A DNA stretch of 64,000 nucleotides from an uncultured Pelagibacteraceae bacterium. GTDB taxonomy: Bacteria; Pseudomonadota; Alphaproteobacteria; Pelagibacterales; AG-422-B15. Below are positions 55,453 to 63,679 of the stretch, in pieces (positions within the stretch are counted from its first letter, which is position 1; each line of letters starts with the position of its first letter). The stretch is from contig CACCND010000006.1 of the NCBI GenBank assembly GCA_902547315.1, forward strand, positions 1-64,000, written 5' to 3'. Made by a program: the position numbers and the translations under genes. A model generated the notes under the pieces. The model saw nothing but the letters and a program-made list of their open reading frames with translations. It searched no databases and was not told the origin of the DNA.

Positions 55453-56276
55453 CAGATCAAAACTTAGAATTACAACAAGCTTATGATTTTTGTGATGAAA
55501 GCAATGCAGTATACAAACTATTATCGTCTTTAAGTGATAGCGATTATGAGGAAAAAACTCAGTTTAAAGGTTGGAACTTTAACAACGTTATCGGCCACCT
55601 TCATGTATGGAATTATGCTGCAGATTTATCTCTTCAAGATGGAGATGATTGGAAAAACTTTGCCAACAGTGCTCTTGAAATGCTTGGCAAAGGTTCAACG
55701 ATGAACCAATTTGAGGAAACTATAACTAAGGGAATCAAAGGAAGAGAATTATTAGATACTTGGAAATCATATTACGAGAAAATGACTGAACGATTTGCTG
55801 CAGCTGACCCAAAAAAGAGAGTTAAATGGATGGGCCCAGATATGAGCGCAAGATCTTCAATTAGCGCAAGACATATGGAGACATGGGCTCATGCTCAAGA
55901 ATTATATGATACGCTTGGGGTTGAAAGAATTAACGAGGATCGTATTAAAAACATAGTTATTATCGGAAATAACACATTTAAATATTGTTTTACAATAAAT
56001 AAAAGAGAACTTCCTGAAGAAACTCCAAGACTAGAATTAACGGCACCATCTGGTGAGGTATGGGAGTTTAATAATCCTTCTAATGAAAATAAAATATCAG
56101 GAAAGGCTGAAGAATTTTGTCAAGTTGTTACACAAGTAAGAAATATTGAAGATGTTAATTTAAATGTATCAGGCAATATAGCAAACGATTGGATGTCAAT
56201 TGCTCAATGTTTTGCTGGCGGCGCAGAAACACCACCTCAGCCCGGAACAAGAAAAAAAGTTACTAAGCAGTCTTAA
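55449..56276 (+). CDS. TIGR03084-family metal-binding protein (DinB/maleylpyruvate isomerase-like)
   Basis: About 275 residues. The N-terminal DinB-like four-helix domain has the metal-ligand His in NVIGHLHVWNYAADL near residue 45 and a second in RHMETWAHAQELYD near 140. The C-terminal lobe (LELTAPSGEVWEFNNPS, then ISGKAEEFCQVVTQVR) is typical of the group. Start at 55449 overlaps the hydratase stop as ATGA. The reaction is unknown; the family is often next to acyl-CoA enzymes. It converges on the nitronate monooxygenase gene with a 14-base overlap. Confidence 0.85.
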   Translation: MTDQNLELQQAYDFCDESNAVYKLLSSLSDSDYEEKTQFKGWNFNNVIGHLHVWNYAADLSLQDGDDWKNFANSALEMLGKGSTMNQFEETITKGIKGRELLDTWKSYYEKMTERFAAADPKKRVKWMGPDMSARSSISARHMETWAHAQELYDTLGVERINEDRIKNIVIIGNNTFKYCFTINKRELPEETPRLELTAPSGEVWEFNNPSNENKISGKAEEFCQVVTQVRNIEDVNLNVSGNIANDWMSIAQCFAGGAETPPQPGTRKKVTKQS

Positions 56277-57243
56277 GTTTACTAAGCCTGTTATTAATAA
56301 TTTCTTCAGCCTCACTGATTACTCTATCAATTAATTCTTTGCATGTTGGTATATCGTGAATAAGTCCAGCGACCATTCCACAACTCCAAGCCCCTGCATC
56401 CATAGTACCCTCTTGCATAATTTTTGGATAAACACCTGCAACTTCACCGAATATATCTTGAATCTGAATATCAGCTCCAAGAGATTTTTCTTTTTCAAGT
56501 ATTCGAGTAACTGCATCATTTTTTAGCACTCTTTCAGTATTTCTCAGAGGTCTCATGATCAGTTCGGTATCAAGCTCACTTGCATTGACTAAGGCTTCTT
56601 TTACATTTTGATGAACGGGAGCTTCTTTTGTGGCAATAAAGCGTGTTCCCATATTTACACCTTCTGCACCCATCGCAAGAGCAGCAACTAATTGTTGACC
56701 ATTACCCATTCCACCAGATGCAATAAATGGAATTTTTAATTCTTCAAATGCTCGAGGTAAAAGTATCATATTAGGGATATCATCTTCACCTGGGTGGCCT
56801 CCGCATTCAAAACCGTCAACACTTGCAGCGTCACATCCAATTTTTTCTGCTTTTAGAGCATGCCGAACAGATGTACATTTATGTATTACTTTTATTCCAG
56901 CATCTTTAAGGAGTGGCATAAATTTTTCAGGACTTCTTCCTGCTGTTTCTACAATTTTCACTCCACCTTTTACTATCGACTCTATATAACCAGGATAATC
57001 TGGGTTTGCAAAACCTGGAAGAAATGTCAAATTAACACCAATTTGTTTATCGGTCATATCTTTGCAACGAGCTATTTCGTTTGCAAGATCTTTCGGACTT
57101 GCTTGAGTAAGACCGGTTATTATTCCTAAGCCTCCTGCATTAGAAACAGCAGCAGCCATTTCAGCAAAGCCAACGTAATGCATCCCGCCTTGTACAATAG
57201 GATGTTCTATATCAAACATTTCTGTAATTTTTGTTTTAATCAT
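56263..57243 (-). CDS. Nitronate monooxygenase / 2-nitropropane dioxygenase family
   Basis: FMN-dependent TIM-barrel enzyme of 326 residues. It starts with EHPIVQGGMHYVGFAEMAAA and continues GGLGIITGL; the flavin phosphate site is FIASGGMGNGQQLVAALAMG and GAEGVNMGTRFIATKEA follows. Family members oxidise nitronates, but many relatives are enoyl-reductase-like or of unknown function. The C-terminal ACxxGGLHD-like stretch (CGMVAGLIHDIPT) is normal. It runs against the upstream gene cluster. Confidence 0.85.
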   Translation of the reverse strand: MIKTKITEMFDIEHPIVQGGMHYVGFAEMAAAVSNAGGLGIITGLTQASPKDLANEIARCKDMTDKQIGVNLTFLPGFANPDYPGYIESIVKGGVKIVETAGRSPEKFMPLLKDAGIKVIHKCTSVRHALKAEKIGCDAASVDGFECGGHPGEDDIPNMILLPRAFEELKIPFIASGGMGNGQQLVAALAMGAEGVNMGTRFIATKEAPVHQNVKEALVNASELDTELIMRPLRNTERVLKNDAVTRILEKEKSLGADIQIQDIFGEVAGVYPKIMQEGTMDAGAWSCGMVAGLIHDIPTCKELIDRVISEAEEIINNRLSKLKTA

Positions 57244-57338
57244 TGTTTTTCCCAGATTTATAAATAATTTGAGTATTAGACTTTATCGAGCTTTTTAAAT
57301 CAAGCAGATTTTTCAGCTATTTATTTGAAAGGATTATT

Positions 57339-57554
57339 ATGATTAATCGACTTAAGTGGGCTAGTACTTTTTTTATTTTAGTTGGTATTTTGCTGACTAA
57401 TTTAAATATTTATCCGTTAAATATATTTGTTCATGGAACAGGTGCGATTGGATGGACAGTAGTAGGGTATATGGTAGCCGACCGTGCAATATTAACAAAT
57501 TTCGGACTTCAAATTCCATTGTTTATAATTGGTAATATTTATCTTTTGGTATAA
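57339..57554 (+). CDS. Small two-helix membrane protein (DUF6552-like)
   Basis: 71 residues with hydrophobic spans near 7-25, 38-47 and 55-71. The motif FVHGTGAIGWTVVGYMVADRA in the middle is seen in a short alphaproteobacterial family of unknown function that I would call DUF6552-like. AAAGGA lies upstream of the ATG. DUF2237 follows after 9 bases. Confidence 0.65.
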   Translation: MINRLKWASTFFILVGILLTNLNIYPLNIFVHGTGAIGWTVVGYMVADRAILTNFGLQIPLFIIGNIYLLV

Positions 57555-57563
57555 GTAAATTGT

Positions 57564-57947
57564 ATGTCTGAAAAAGAGATAGTAGTTAATATATTCGGCG
57601 ACGAGATTGAAGCTTGTTGCTATGACCCAATGACTGGTTATTTTAGAGATGGTTTTTGCAATACGGATGAACACGATTATGGAAGTCATGTGGTTTGCGC
57701 AGTAATGACTGATGATTTCCTAGAATTTAGCAAATCTAAAGGAAATGACCTCTCAACGCCAAGACCTGAATTCAATTTTCCTGGATTAAAAGAAGGTGAT
57801 CGCTGGTGTCTTTGCGCTTTAAGATGGAAAGAGGCATATGACGCAGGAGTTGCGCCAAAAGTGCACCTTGAAAGTTGTCATTTAAATTCTTTAAACTTTG
57901 TTACAAAAGAGCAATTAGAAGAGCACGCGGTAAATAGATTAAATTAA
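57564..57947 (+). CDS. DUF2237-family protein
   Basis: 127-residue soluble protein with six conserved Cys/His-rich blocks: NIFGDEIEACCYDPMTGYFRDG, FCNTDEHDYGSHVVCAVMT, GDRWCLCALRWKEAYDAG and HLESCH near the end. This is DUF2237, of unknown function; the Cys pattern suggests metal or redox chemistry. It is 5 bases before the sugar dehydrogenase-like gene. Confidence 0.92.
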   Translation: MSEKEIVVNIFGDEIEACCYDPMTGYFRDGFCNTDEHDYGSHVVCAVMTDDFLEFSKSKGNDLSTPRPEFNFPGLKEGDRWCLCALRWKEAYDAGVAPKVHLESCHLNSLNFVTKEQLEEHAVNRLN

Positions 57948-57952
57948 TAATA

Positions 57953-59023
57953 ATGAAATATTTTATCTCAATAATCTTTTTTTTACTCACCTTTAATTTA
58001 AATGCATCAGAATACAAATTAGAAAAAGTCATCTCTGGTCTTAATAAGCCATGGGGCATGAGTTTTATTAACGATAATGAATTATTTCTTACACAAAAAT
58101 CAGGTGAAATTTTAAAGATTAATTTAATAACAAAAGAAGTAAAAAACTATCCTCATAATTTAAAAGTTGTTCAACCACATTGGCAAGCTGGAATGCTCGA
58201 TATTATTTATGAAGATGGTGAGATCTTTGTAAGTTATACAGAAGACAGGGGAGATGATAAAACCAGTACGTCAATAGCTCGAGGTTTTATTGAAAACGAT
58301 AGTTTCAGCAAAATAGAAAATATTTTCCAATCAGGTTCTTCATGGAACAACATTCATTGGGGATCAAGACTAATGTTTAAAGATAATTTATTGTATGCAA
58401 GTATTGGTGAGCGCGGTTATGGAAGTGTTGCTCAGGATCCAACAAGTTATTTTGGTAAAATGATACGAATTAATAAAGATGGGACAGCACCTAAGGATAA
58501 CCCATATTCAATGAACGAGGATTGGTTGCCTGAGATCTATCAAATAGGGCTTAGAAACCCTCAAGGCATAATGCTCTATCCAAATGATAGTGAAATATAT
58601 ATCACAAATCACGGGCCAAGAGGCGGTGATTTTTTTGGAAAAGTAGAGGCAGGCACTAACTACGGTTGGGCGGATGTTGCTTGGGGAGGAATTGATTATG
58701 ATGGTTCAATTATTGGTGACGGAAGTGCATGGAAAGAAGGACTTCTAAAACCAATTTATACATGGATTCCATCAATTGCGGTTAGCGACATGACGTATTA
58801 TGGAGGAGACTTATTTCCTGAATTAAAAAACAAAGTTTTGGTTACCAGTTTAAAAGCTCAAAGATTAATTTCACTCGAATTTGACGGTAAAAAAGCAAGA
58901 AATGAAACTACATTGTTTGAAAAAGTTGGTCGAGTTCGGGATGTAGAAACAAACAGTGCTGGGGAAATCTATGTTATTATTGATAACGAGGATAGCGGTA
59001 TTTGGAAGCTTATAACTAATTAA
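57953..59023 (+). CDS. PQQ-dependent aldose sugar dehydrogenase-like protein
   Basis: Periplasmic six-bladed propeller of the soluble glucose/sorbosone dehydrogenase type (356 residues) with a signal peptide ending LNAS. Blocks are VISGLNKPWGMSFI, AGMLDIIYEDG, IHWGSRLMF, IGLRNPQGIMLYP and ITNHGPRGGDFFG with the expected catalytic His (YPHNLKVV-region or HGPRGGD) and metal site. It is the second-longest member of a five-gene plus-strand run; the next ATG shares its stop (TAATG). Requires PQQ if active; no pqq genes are in this window. Confidence 0.88.
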   Translation: MKYFISIIFFLLTFNLNASEYKLEKVISGLNKPWGMSFINDNELFLTQKSGEILKINLITKEVKNYPHNLKVVQPHWQAGMLDIIYEDGEIFVSYTEDRGDDKTSTSIARGFIENDSFSKIENIFQSGSSWNNIHWGSRLMFKDNLLYASIGERGYGSVAQDPTSYFGKMIRINKDGTAPKDNPYSMNEDWLPEIYQIGLRNPQGIMLYPNDSEIYITNHGPRGGDFFGKVEAGTNYGWADVAWGGIDYDGSIIGDGSAWKEGLLKPIYTWIPSIAVSDMTYYGGDLFPELKNKVLVTSLKAQRLISLEFDGKKARNETTLFEKVGRVRDVETNSAGEIYVIIDNEDSGIWKLITN

Positions 59024-59559
59024 TGTTTTATTTTTACTTAATAATAAAAATAATAGCTTATTACTCACTACCTTATTATTTATTTTGTCAGAGAAAATCT
59101 CACAATAAACTATTAAACTTTCAATCTTTATTTCTATTATTATGGCTTCTTTATTTAGCATATTTATCTTATTTGCCTTTCATAGACTACTACTACACAA
59201 ACGAACTAAATGTTCAGTTTATTATACCAAATTATGTGGTTTACATTTTAGTAGTCATGTTTGCTCCAGTGCCTGCGTTATTTTATTTATTTTTTATACC
59301 ATTAGTTTCTAAATTTAGAATTTTAAGCATAGGTGTTGGGATTTTATATTTATTAGTCAGCTCGATTGTAATTTTTGGAATTGAGACATTCAACTATCAA
59401 AAAAGAGTTCCCTTAGAGAAAATGTGTTATGATTTTCACAGTGATACAGAAGAAAAACTTTTATGCTGTCTTAAGGCAGGTTATATTTGGCAGGAAGGAT
59501 TTAGTTATTTTGAAGATATGCCTCCGGGCTGTAAAAAGTATATGAATTGGAACGATTAA
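59023..59559 (+). CDS. Membrane protein with C-terminal Cys-rich tail, unknown
   Basis: 178 residues, about four hydrophobic helices in the first 125 residues, then a hydrophilic tail with Cys residues (LEKMCYDFHS, KLLCCLKAGYIW, MPPGCKKYM). No family recognised. It overlaps the upstream stop by one base, and DoxX follows after a single base, so it is part of the run with DUF2237 and the sugar dehydrogenase. Confidence 0.65.
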   Translation: MFYFYLIIKIIAYYSLPYYLFCQRKSHNKLLNFQSLFLLLWLLYLAYLSYLPFIDYYYTNELNVQFIIPNYVVYILVVMFAPVPALFYLFFIPLVSKFRILSIGVGILYLLVSSIVIFGIETFNYQKRVPLEKMCYDFHSDTEEKLLCCLKAGYIWQEGFSYFEDMPPGCKKYMNWND

Positions 59560-59560
59560 T

Positions 59561-59953
59561 ATGAGTAATCTTAATTTACTTTTAGGAAGAATAATAATTG
59601 GAATTTATTTTTTAGTCTTTGGAGCAATATTCAAATTATTTAATTATGAATTTACTTTTAATTATATGTTTGATCATCAAGTGCCGTATACAGAAATATC
59701 TTTAATAATAACAATAATTTTACAAAGTGTATGTTCAATTTCAATTTTAGTCGGCTATTATTCAAAATTATCTGCCTTTGTATTAGCGCTACTCACAATA
59801 CTAATAAATTATTATATGCATGATTTTTGGAATATGAGCGAAGGTTTGGAACAAAGGCATGAACTTCAAAATTTTGTTAAGAATACAGGAATAATTGCGG
59901 GCTTATTAATTTTATCAGCTGTTCATCCAGGCAAATACAAATTAGGACATTAG
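59561..59953 (+). CDS. DoxX-family membrane protein
   Basis: 130 residues with four predicted membrane helices. LGRIIIGIYFLVFGAIFKLFN at the start, the middle SISILVGYYSKLSAFVLAL and a His-containing IINYYMHDFW segment are typical of DoxX/SURF4-like proteins, which take part in thiol/redox membrane systems. Downstream neighbour starts on the base after the stop. Confidence 0.85.
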   Translation: MSNLNLLLGRIIIGIYFLVFGAIFKLFNYEFTFNYMFDHQVPYTEISLIITIILQSVCSISILVGYYSKLSAFVLALLTILINYYMHDFWNMSEGLEQRHELQNFVKNTGIIAGLLILSAVHPGKYKLGH

Positions 59954-60730
59954 ATGTACAAATATTTCCTGCAAGGACTTAGAATAGGTGTCATTTCAAA
60001 TTTATTTCTACTTTGGGCCTCTTTAACAATTGCAAACATTAGCAATGACCTATTCCTTGTTGTTCCTGCTATAATTTTAATTTCAGTTTCTGCCTTTAGA
60101 TGTTTGTTTCCTGTAAATTATGCTTCTAAATCAGTAATCATCGACTCAGTTCTTTCATCAGTATTTGTAACGCGATTTTTAGTAACCATCGTTGAGGTAA
60201 CATACATCTATATGTTTAGTTATGTGCTCAGGATTATTAATTCTGATCAATATATGTTTATTGATTTAATTTCATGGTTAATGGTTATTCAGGTAATTGT
60301 TTCGCAGTTTTTTTGCTGGGGTGCAATACTTTTGAAATACGAACGTTTTTACTTTTATGAAGAGTTTGGATGGTTTGTAATATTTTTAATTAATACGATC
60401 TTAAGCATAGCCATGCTTAGTATAGATCTGTCAAATACTCATCATTCGCTAATTATCATTAATATAGTCTTCGGAGTTTTATATCTACCTTGGCAAATAT
60501 TTCATTTAAAATCTATTACAAAAAGAATTAACACAAATCCTGAAATTAAAGATCAAAAATTCAATATGGATTTATCAAAAGTAAAGTTGGAATTTAAAAA
60601 TTCTATCAATGATCGAAAAGTATCTTTTGAAAGTAACGATTGGGGCGGAATAATTGGGATGATGTGGATGTATGGATATTGGATAATTTTTATTCCTTTA
60701 TGGATATTTTATATTATATCAGTTATGTAA
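59954..60730 (+). CDS. Multi-pass membrane protein, unknown
   Basis: 258 residues with about seven hydrophobic segments and a loop (MDLSKVKLEFKNSINDRK) before the last pair of helices. I recognise no domain. Begins on the base after the DoxX stop and belongs to the same run. Possible partner of the DoxX and Cys-tail membrane proteins; nothing in the sequence shows a reaction. Confidence 0.6.
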   Translation: MYKYFLQGLRIGVISNLFLLWASLTIANISNDLFLVVPAIILISVSAFRCLFPVNYASKSVIIDSVLSSVFVTRFLVTIVEVTYIYMFSYVLRIINSDQYMFIDLISWLMVIQVIVSQFFCWGAILLKYERFYFYEEFGWFVIFLINTILSIAMLSIDLSNTHHSLIIINIVFGVLYLPWQIFHLKSITKRINTNPEIKDQKFNMDLSKVKLEFKNSINDRKVSFESNDWGGIIGMMWMYGYWIIFIPLWIFYIISVM

Positions 60731-60774
60731 TGCTTCTACTTGATAGTTATGCATCAATTTTATATATTTGAAAT

Positions 60775-61839
60775 ATGAGAATTTTTCTTTTTCTTTTTTT
60801 TTCAGTTTTTTTATTTTCTTGTGCCCAGCCCCAAACTCAACTGCCAGAATATAGTACAACTATTACAGAGAAAGAAAAGGAAATACAAAACCAAATGTTT
60901 GCTGACTCATGGTTAAACGCATATCTTCCATTTTCAGAAATGGGAATTGATATACTTTTTTCCGCATCTGAATTTTGTTTGGAAGAAGACAGGATATATT
61001 CTCTTGGCATGAATCTTGCAAATGAATTCTCAGCATATGAAAATATACGTAAAGAAATTAATAAAACTTTATCATTAGGCAAAAAACTTAAAGTTATAAG
61101 CGTTGGGAAAAAAACGCCAGCATTTAAGGCAGGAATTAAAGTAGGTGACGAAATTTTAGAAATAAATGGGAAAAATATCATACAAGGTGAAAAAGCTTAT
61201 CAATCATATATAAATCTAATTGAAAATGACTACGCGAAAACATATAAATTGAAAATTTTAAGAAATGATCAATTTTTAAATATTAATATCAAAAGTGAGC
61301 AAAGATGCCGCTTTAATTTTATTGTTGATTTAGATAATAATACGTTTAACGCGTTTGCAGATGGAAATAATATGGTTTTCTCGTTGCGAATGGTAAAATG
61401 GTTAATTAAAAAAGAAACTAACGCAGCAATAGTTTTTGCACATGAGTTAGGACATAATGCGAATCGACATATTGCTGACAAAATGCAAAATGCTTCTACA
61501 GGCGCTTTATTAGGTTTATTAATTGGAATATATGTAGGACTGCCAAATGATATGATGGAAATTGGGCAAAATATAGGTGCGTCTGCTTATTCTATAGACT
61601 ATGAAAACGAAGCAGATTATTTGATGATGTATATTCTTGCAAAGTCTGGTTATGACTTAAGTCAAACAATTGATTTTTGGAGAAGTTTTGCTTTAGAGGT
61701 TCCAAATTCAATTTACTCCGAGGGCGGCTCACATCCCTCTACCGCTGAGAGGTACGTAAGAATGGAGTCTGCAATAAAAGAGATTAATGATAAAATAAAT
61801 AGAGGAGATAAACTTATCCCTACTTACAAGTCAGAATAG
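60775..61839 (+). CDS. Lipoprotein M48 peptidase with inserted PDZ domain
   Basis: 354 residues. A lipoprotein signal ends in LFSC (Cys at about residue 17). A PDZ-like domain (VGKKTPAFKAGIKVGDEILEINGK, about residues 110-135) precedes the zinc motif HELGH (about residue 224) and the third-ligand Glu in ENEADYLMMYIL. So it is an envelope M48 metallopeptidase whose PDZ may bind substrate C-termini. The second M48 gene in the window lies at 15-16 kb and has TPR repeats instead. Confidence 0.88.
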   Translation: MRIFLFLFFSVFLFSCAQPQTQLPEYSTTITEKEKEIQNQMFADSWLNAYLPFSEMGIDILFSASEFCLEEDRIYSLGMNLANEFSAYENIRKEINKTLSLGKKLKVISVGKKTPAFKAGIKVGDEILEINGKNIIQGEKAYQSYINLIENDYAKTYKLKILRNDQFLNINIKSEQRCRFNFIVDLDNNTFNAFADGNNMVFSLRMVKWLIKKETNAAIVFAHELGHNANRHIADKMQNASTGALLGLLIGIYVGLPNDMMEIGQNIGASAYSIDYENEADYLMMYILAKSGYDLSQTIDFWRSFALEVPNSIYSEGGSHPSTAERYVRMESAIKEINDKINRGDKLIPTYKSE

Positions 61840-61847
61840 GAAATGTC

Positions 61848-62606
61848 TTAATCTCCCATATATGCTTGTTTAACATCGGCATTATTTTTAATTTCCTCTG
61901 GCAAACCAGATGCTAGTATTTTACCGTAATTAAGTGCGAGAATGCGATCTGACACTTTATTTACAAAACTCATATCGTGTTCAATCATAATTATTGTAAT
62001 TTCCAATAAAGATTGAATATCCTTTATCCAAAACCCAAGATCTATTGTTTCCTCATTTGTTAATCCCGACGATGGTTCATCTAAAAGAAGTAATTTTGGA
62101 TCAGTGCAAAGAGCTCTTGCTAACTCAACATTTTTGCGAACACCATAGGGAAGGCCATTTATAAGAGTATCTCGGTAATGTTGAAGGTCCAGAAAGTCTA
62201 TTACTTCTTCAACCCTAAGCCTGTATTCATGTTCTTGTTTGCGGGCGCTGGGTGTAAAAAATACTTCAGATAAAATATTTGTTTTTTTGTAAATGTGTCG
62301 TCCAAGCAGCAAATTCTGTAGAACGGTTGCATTCTCAAATAATTCTAAATTTTGAAATGTTCTTGCAATTCCAAGCTTGGATATATTGTGAGGCTTAGTT
62401 TTTGAGATATTTTGATTTTCAAGATATATTTCACCTTTGCTTGGCTCATAGATTCTACTTATTACATTGAATAGTGTTGATTTACCTGCTCCGTTAGGAC
62501 CAATAATTGTAAATATTTCTCCTTTATCAACACTGAATGATACATCATTAAGAGCTTTTACTCCTCCAAATGCGACAGTAATATTTTTTACCTCAAACAA
62601 ACTCAT
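61848..62606 (-). CDS. livG: ABC transporter ATPase, LivG-type
   Basis: LivG-type ATPase of a HAAT importer, 252 residues. Walker A IGPNGAGKSTLFN near residue 36, signature-like GLPYGVRKNVELARAL, Walker B LLLLDEPSSGLT, and the C-terminal YGKILASGLPEEI are typical. The signature YGVRKNVELARAL departs slightly from LSGGQ. It overlaps the livM stop by one base, so livH-M-G are one operon on the minus strand. The stop lies 9 bases from the M48 gene on the other strand. Confidence 0.93.
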   Translation of the reverse strand: MSLFEVKNITVAFGGVKALNDVSFSVDKGEIFTIIGPNGAGKSTLFNVISRIYEPSKGEIYLENQNISKTKPHNISKLGIARTFQNLELFENATVLQNLLLGRHIYKKTNILSEVFFTPSARKQEHEYRLRVEEVIDFLDLQHYRDTLINGLPYGVRKNVELARALCTDPKLLLLDEPSSGLTNEETIDLGFWIKDIQSLLEITIIMIEHDMSFVNKVSDRILALNYGKILASGLPEEIKNNADVKQAYMGD

Positions 62607-63679
62607 TATACTCGGTCCGATTTAGTAAATACTTTTTGTTTCTTGAATGTTTGTCTTTTGTAAGTAGGAAATAGTTGAAAAAATAACTTAATTTTCATCC
62701 ATCTTCCATAAATACCAAGAGGTTCATATAAAATGAAGAATACAAGTATTAATCCAAATAACATTGGCTCAAGACCCGGTTGTGAACCAATTGAGCTTGG
62801 TAAGTAATCTCGACAGATAGCAATTAACTGCGGTAAGAAGCCTACAAATATTGCTCCAAATACTGTTCCATGCAAACTGCCCATTCCACCAACAACGATA
62901 AGTAAAAGAAGTGTTAACGACAGAAAGATATTAAAAATATCTGGAGCTAAGTATCCAATGTAATGAGCGAGTAATGCGCCAGCTAATCCAGTAAAAGCTC
63001 CAGAAATAGCGAACGATAAAGCTTTATATAGACCTAAGTTAACGCCCAAGCTCTGTGCTGCAATTTCACTGTCTCGAATAGCAACAAATGCTCTTCCAGT
63101 TGGGGATCTAAGTATATTTATTGCTGCAAACATTGCTGCAATAAGAAAAACAAGGCAGACATAATAAAAGAACACACTGTCATAAAAGCTCATGCCTAGG
63201 AATTCAGGTTGTGGCACAGGCAATCCTCTGTTGCCGCCTGTAAAGTGTTCCCATTTTATAAAAACATGTTCCGCAATAAAGCCTAAGGCCAATGTTGCGA
63301 TAGCTAAATACATCCCCGTTAAGCGTAGGATTGGTATTCCTATTGCTGCGCCTACTAGAAATGAAACAACTATTACGATAGGAATTGATGCGTAAAAAGG
63401 TATTCCATTAGTTAGCAAAAAGGCATGAGTATAGGCACCAACTCCTAAGAACGCAGCATGACCTAAGGATGCAAGACCTGTGTATCCAGATAGTATCATT
63501 AAACCAATACCAGCAATGGATAGAATACAAATGTATGAGATTTCACCTAAGTAAAAATCATCTAATACAAGCGGTAACGCTGCCATGATTAAAATAAGCA
63601 GAGAATACCAAAAACGATCACCGTTATGTTTTGCAATATTTATATCTTGCGAATATTTTGTTTTAAAAATAAATCTCAT
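62606..63679 (-). CDS. livM: ABC transporter permease, LivM-type
   Basis: Permease of 357 residues with about nine membrane helices. LSGYTGLASLGHAAFLGVGAYT near residue 65, PILRLTGMYLAIATLALGFI and AFTGLAGALLAHYIGYLAPD with GGMGSLHGTVFGA are the LivM pattern. A basic C-terminal tail (YKRQTFKKQKVF) follows. Start and stop each overlap the neighbours by one base (TAATG). Confidence 0.93.
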   Translation of the reverse strand: MRFIFKTKYSQDINIAKHNGDRFWYSLLILIMAALPLVLDDFYLGEISYICILSIAGIGLMILSGYTGLASLGHAAFLGVGAYTHAFLLTNGIPFYASIPIVIVVSFLVGAAIGIPILRLTGMYLAIATLALGFIAEHVFIKWEHFTGGNRGLPVPQPEFLGMSFYDSVFFYYVCLVFLIAAMFAAINILRSPTGRAFVAIRDSEIAAQSLGVNLGLYKALSFAISGAFTGLAGALLAHYIGYLAPDIFNIFLSLTLLLLIVVGGMGSLHGTVFGAIFVGFLPQLIAICRDYLPSSIGSQPGLEPMLFGLILVFFILYEPLGIYGRWMKIKLFFQLFPTYKRQTFKKQKVFTKSDRV

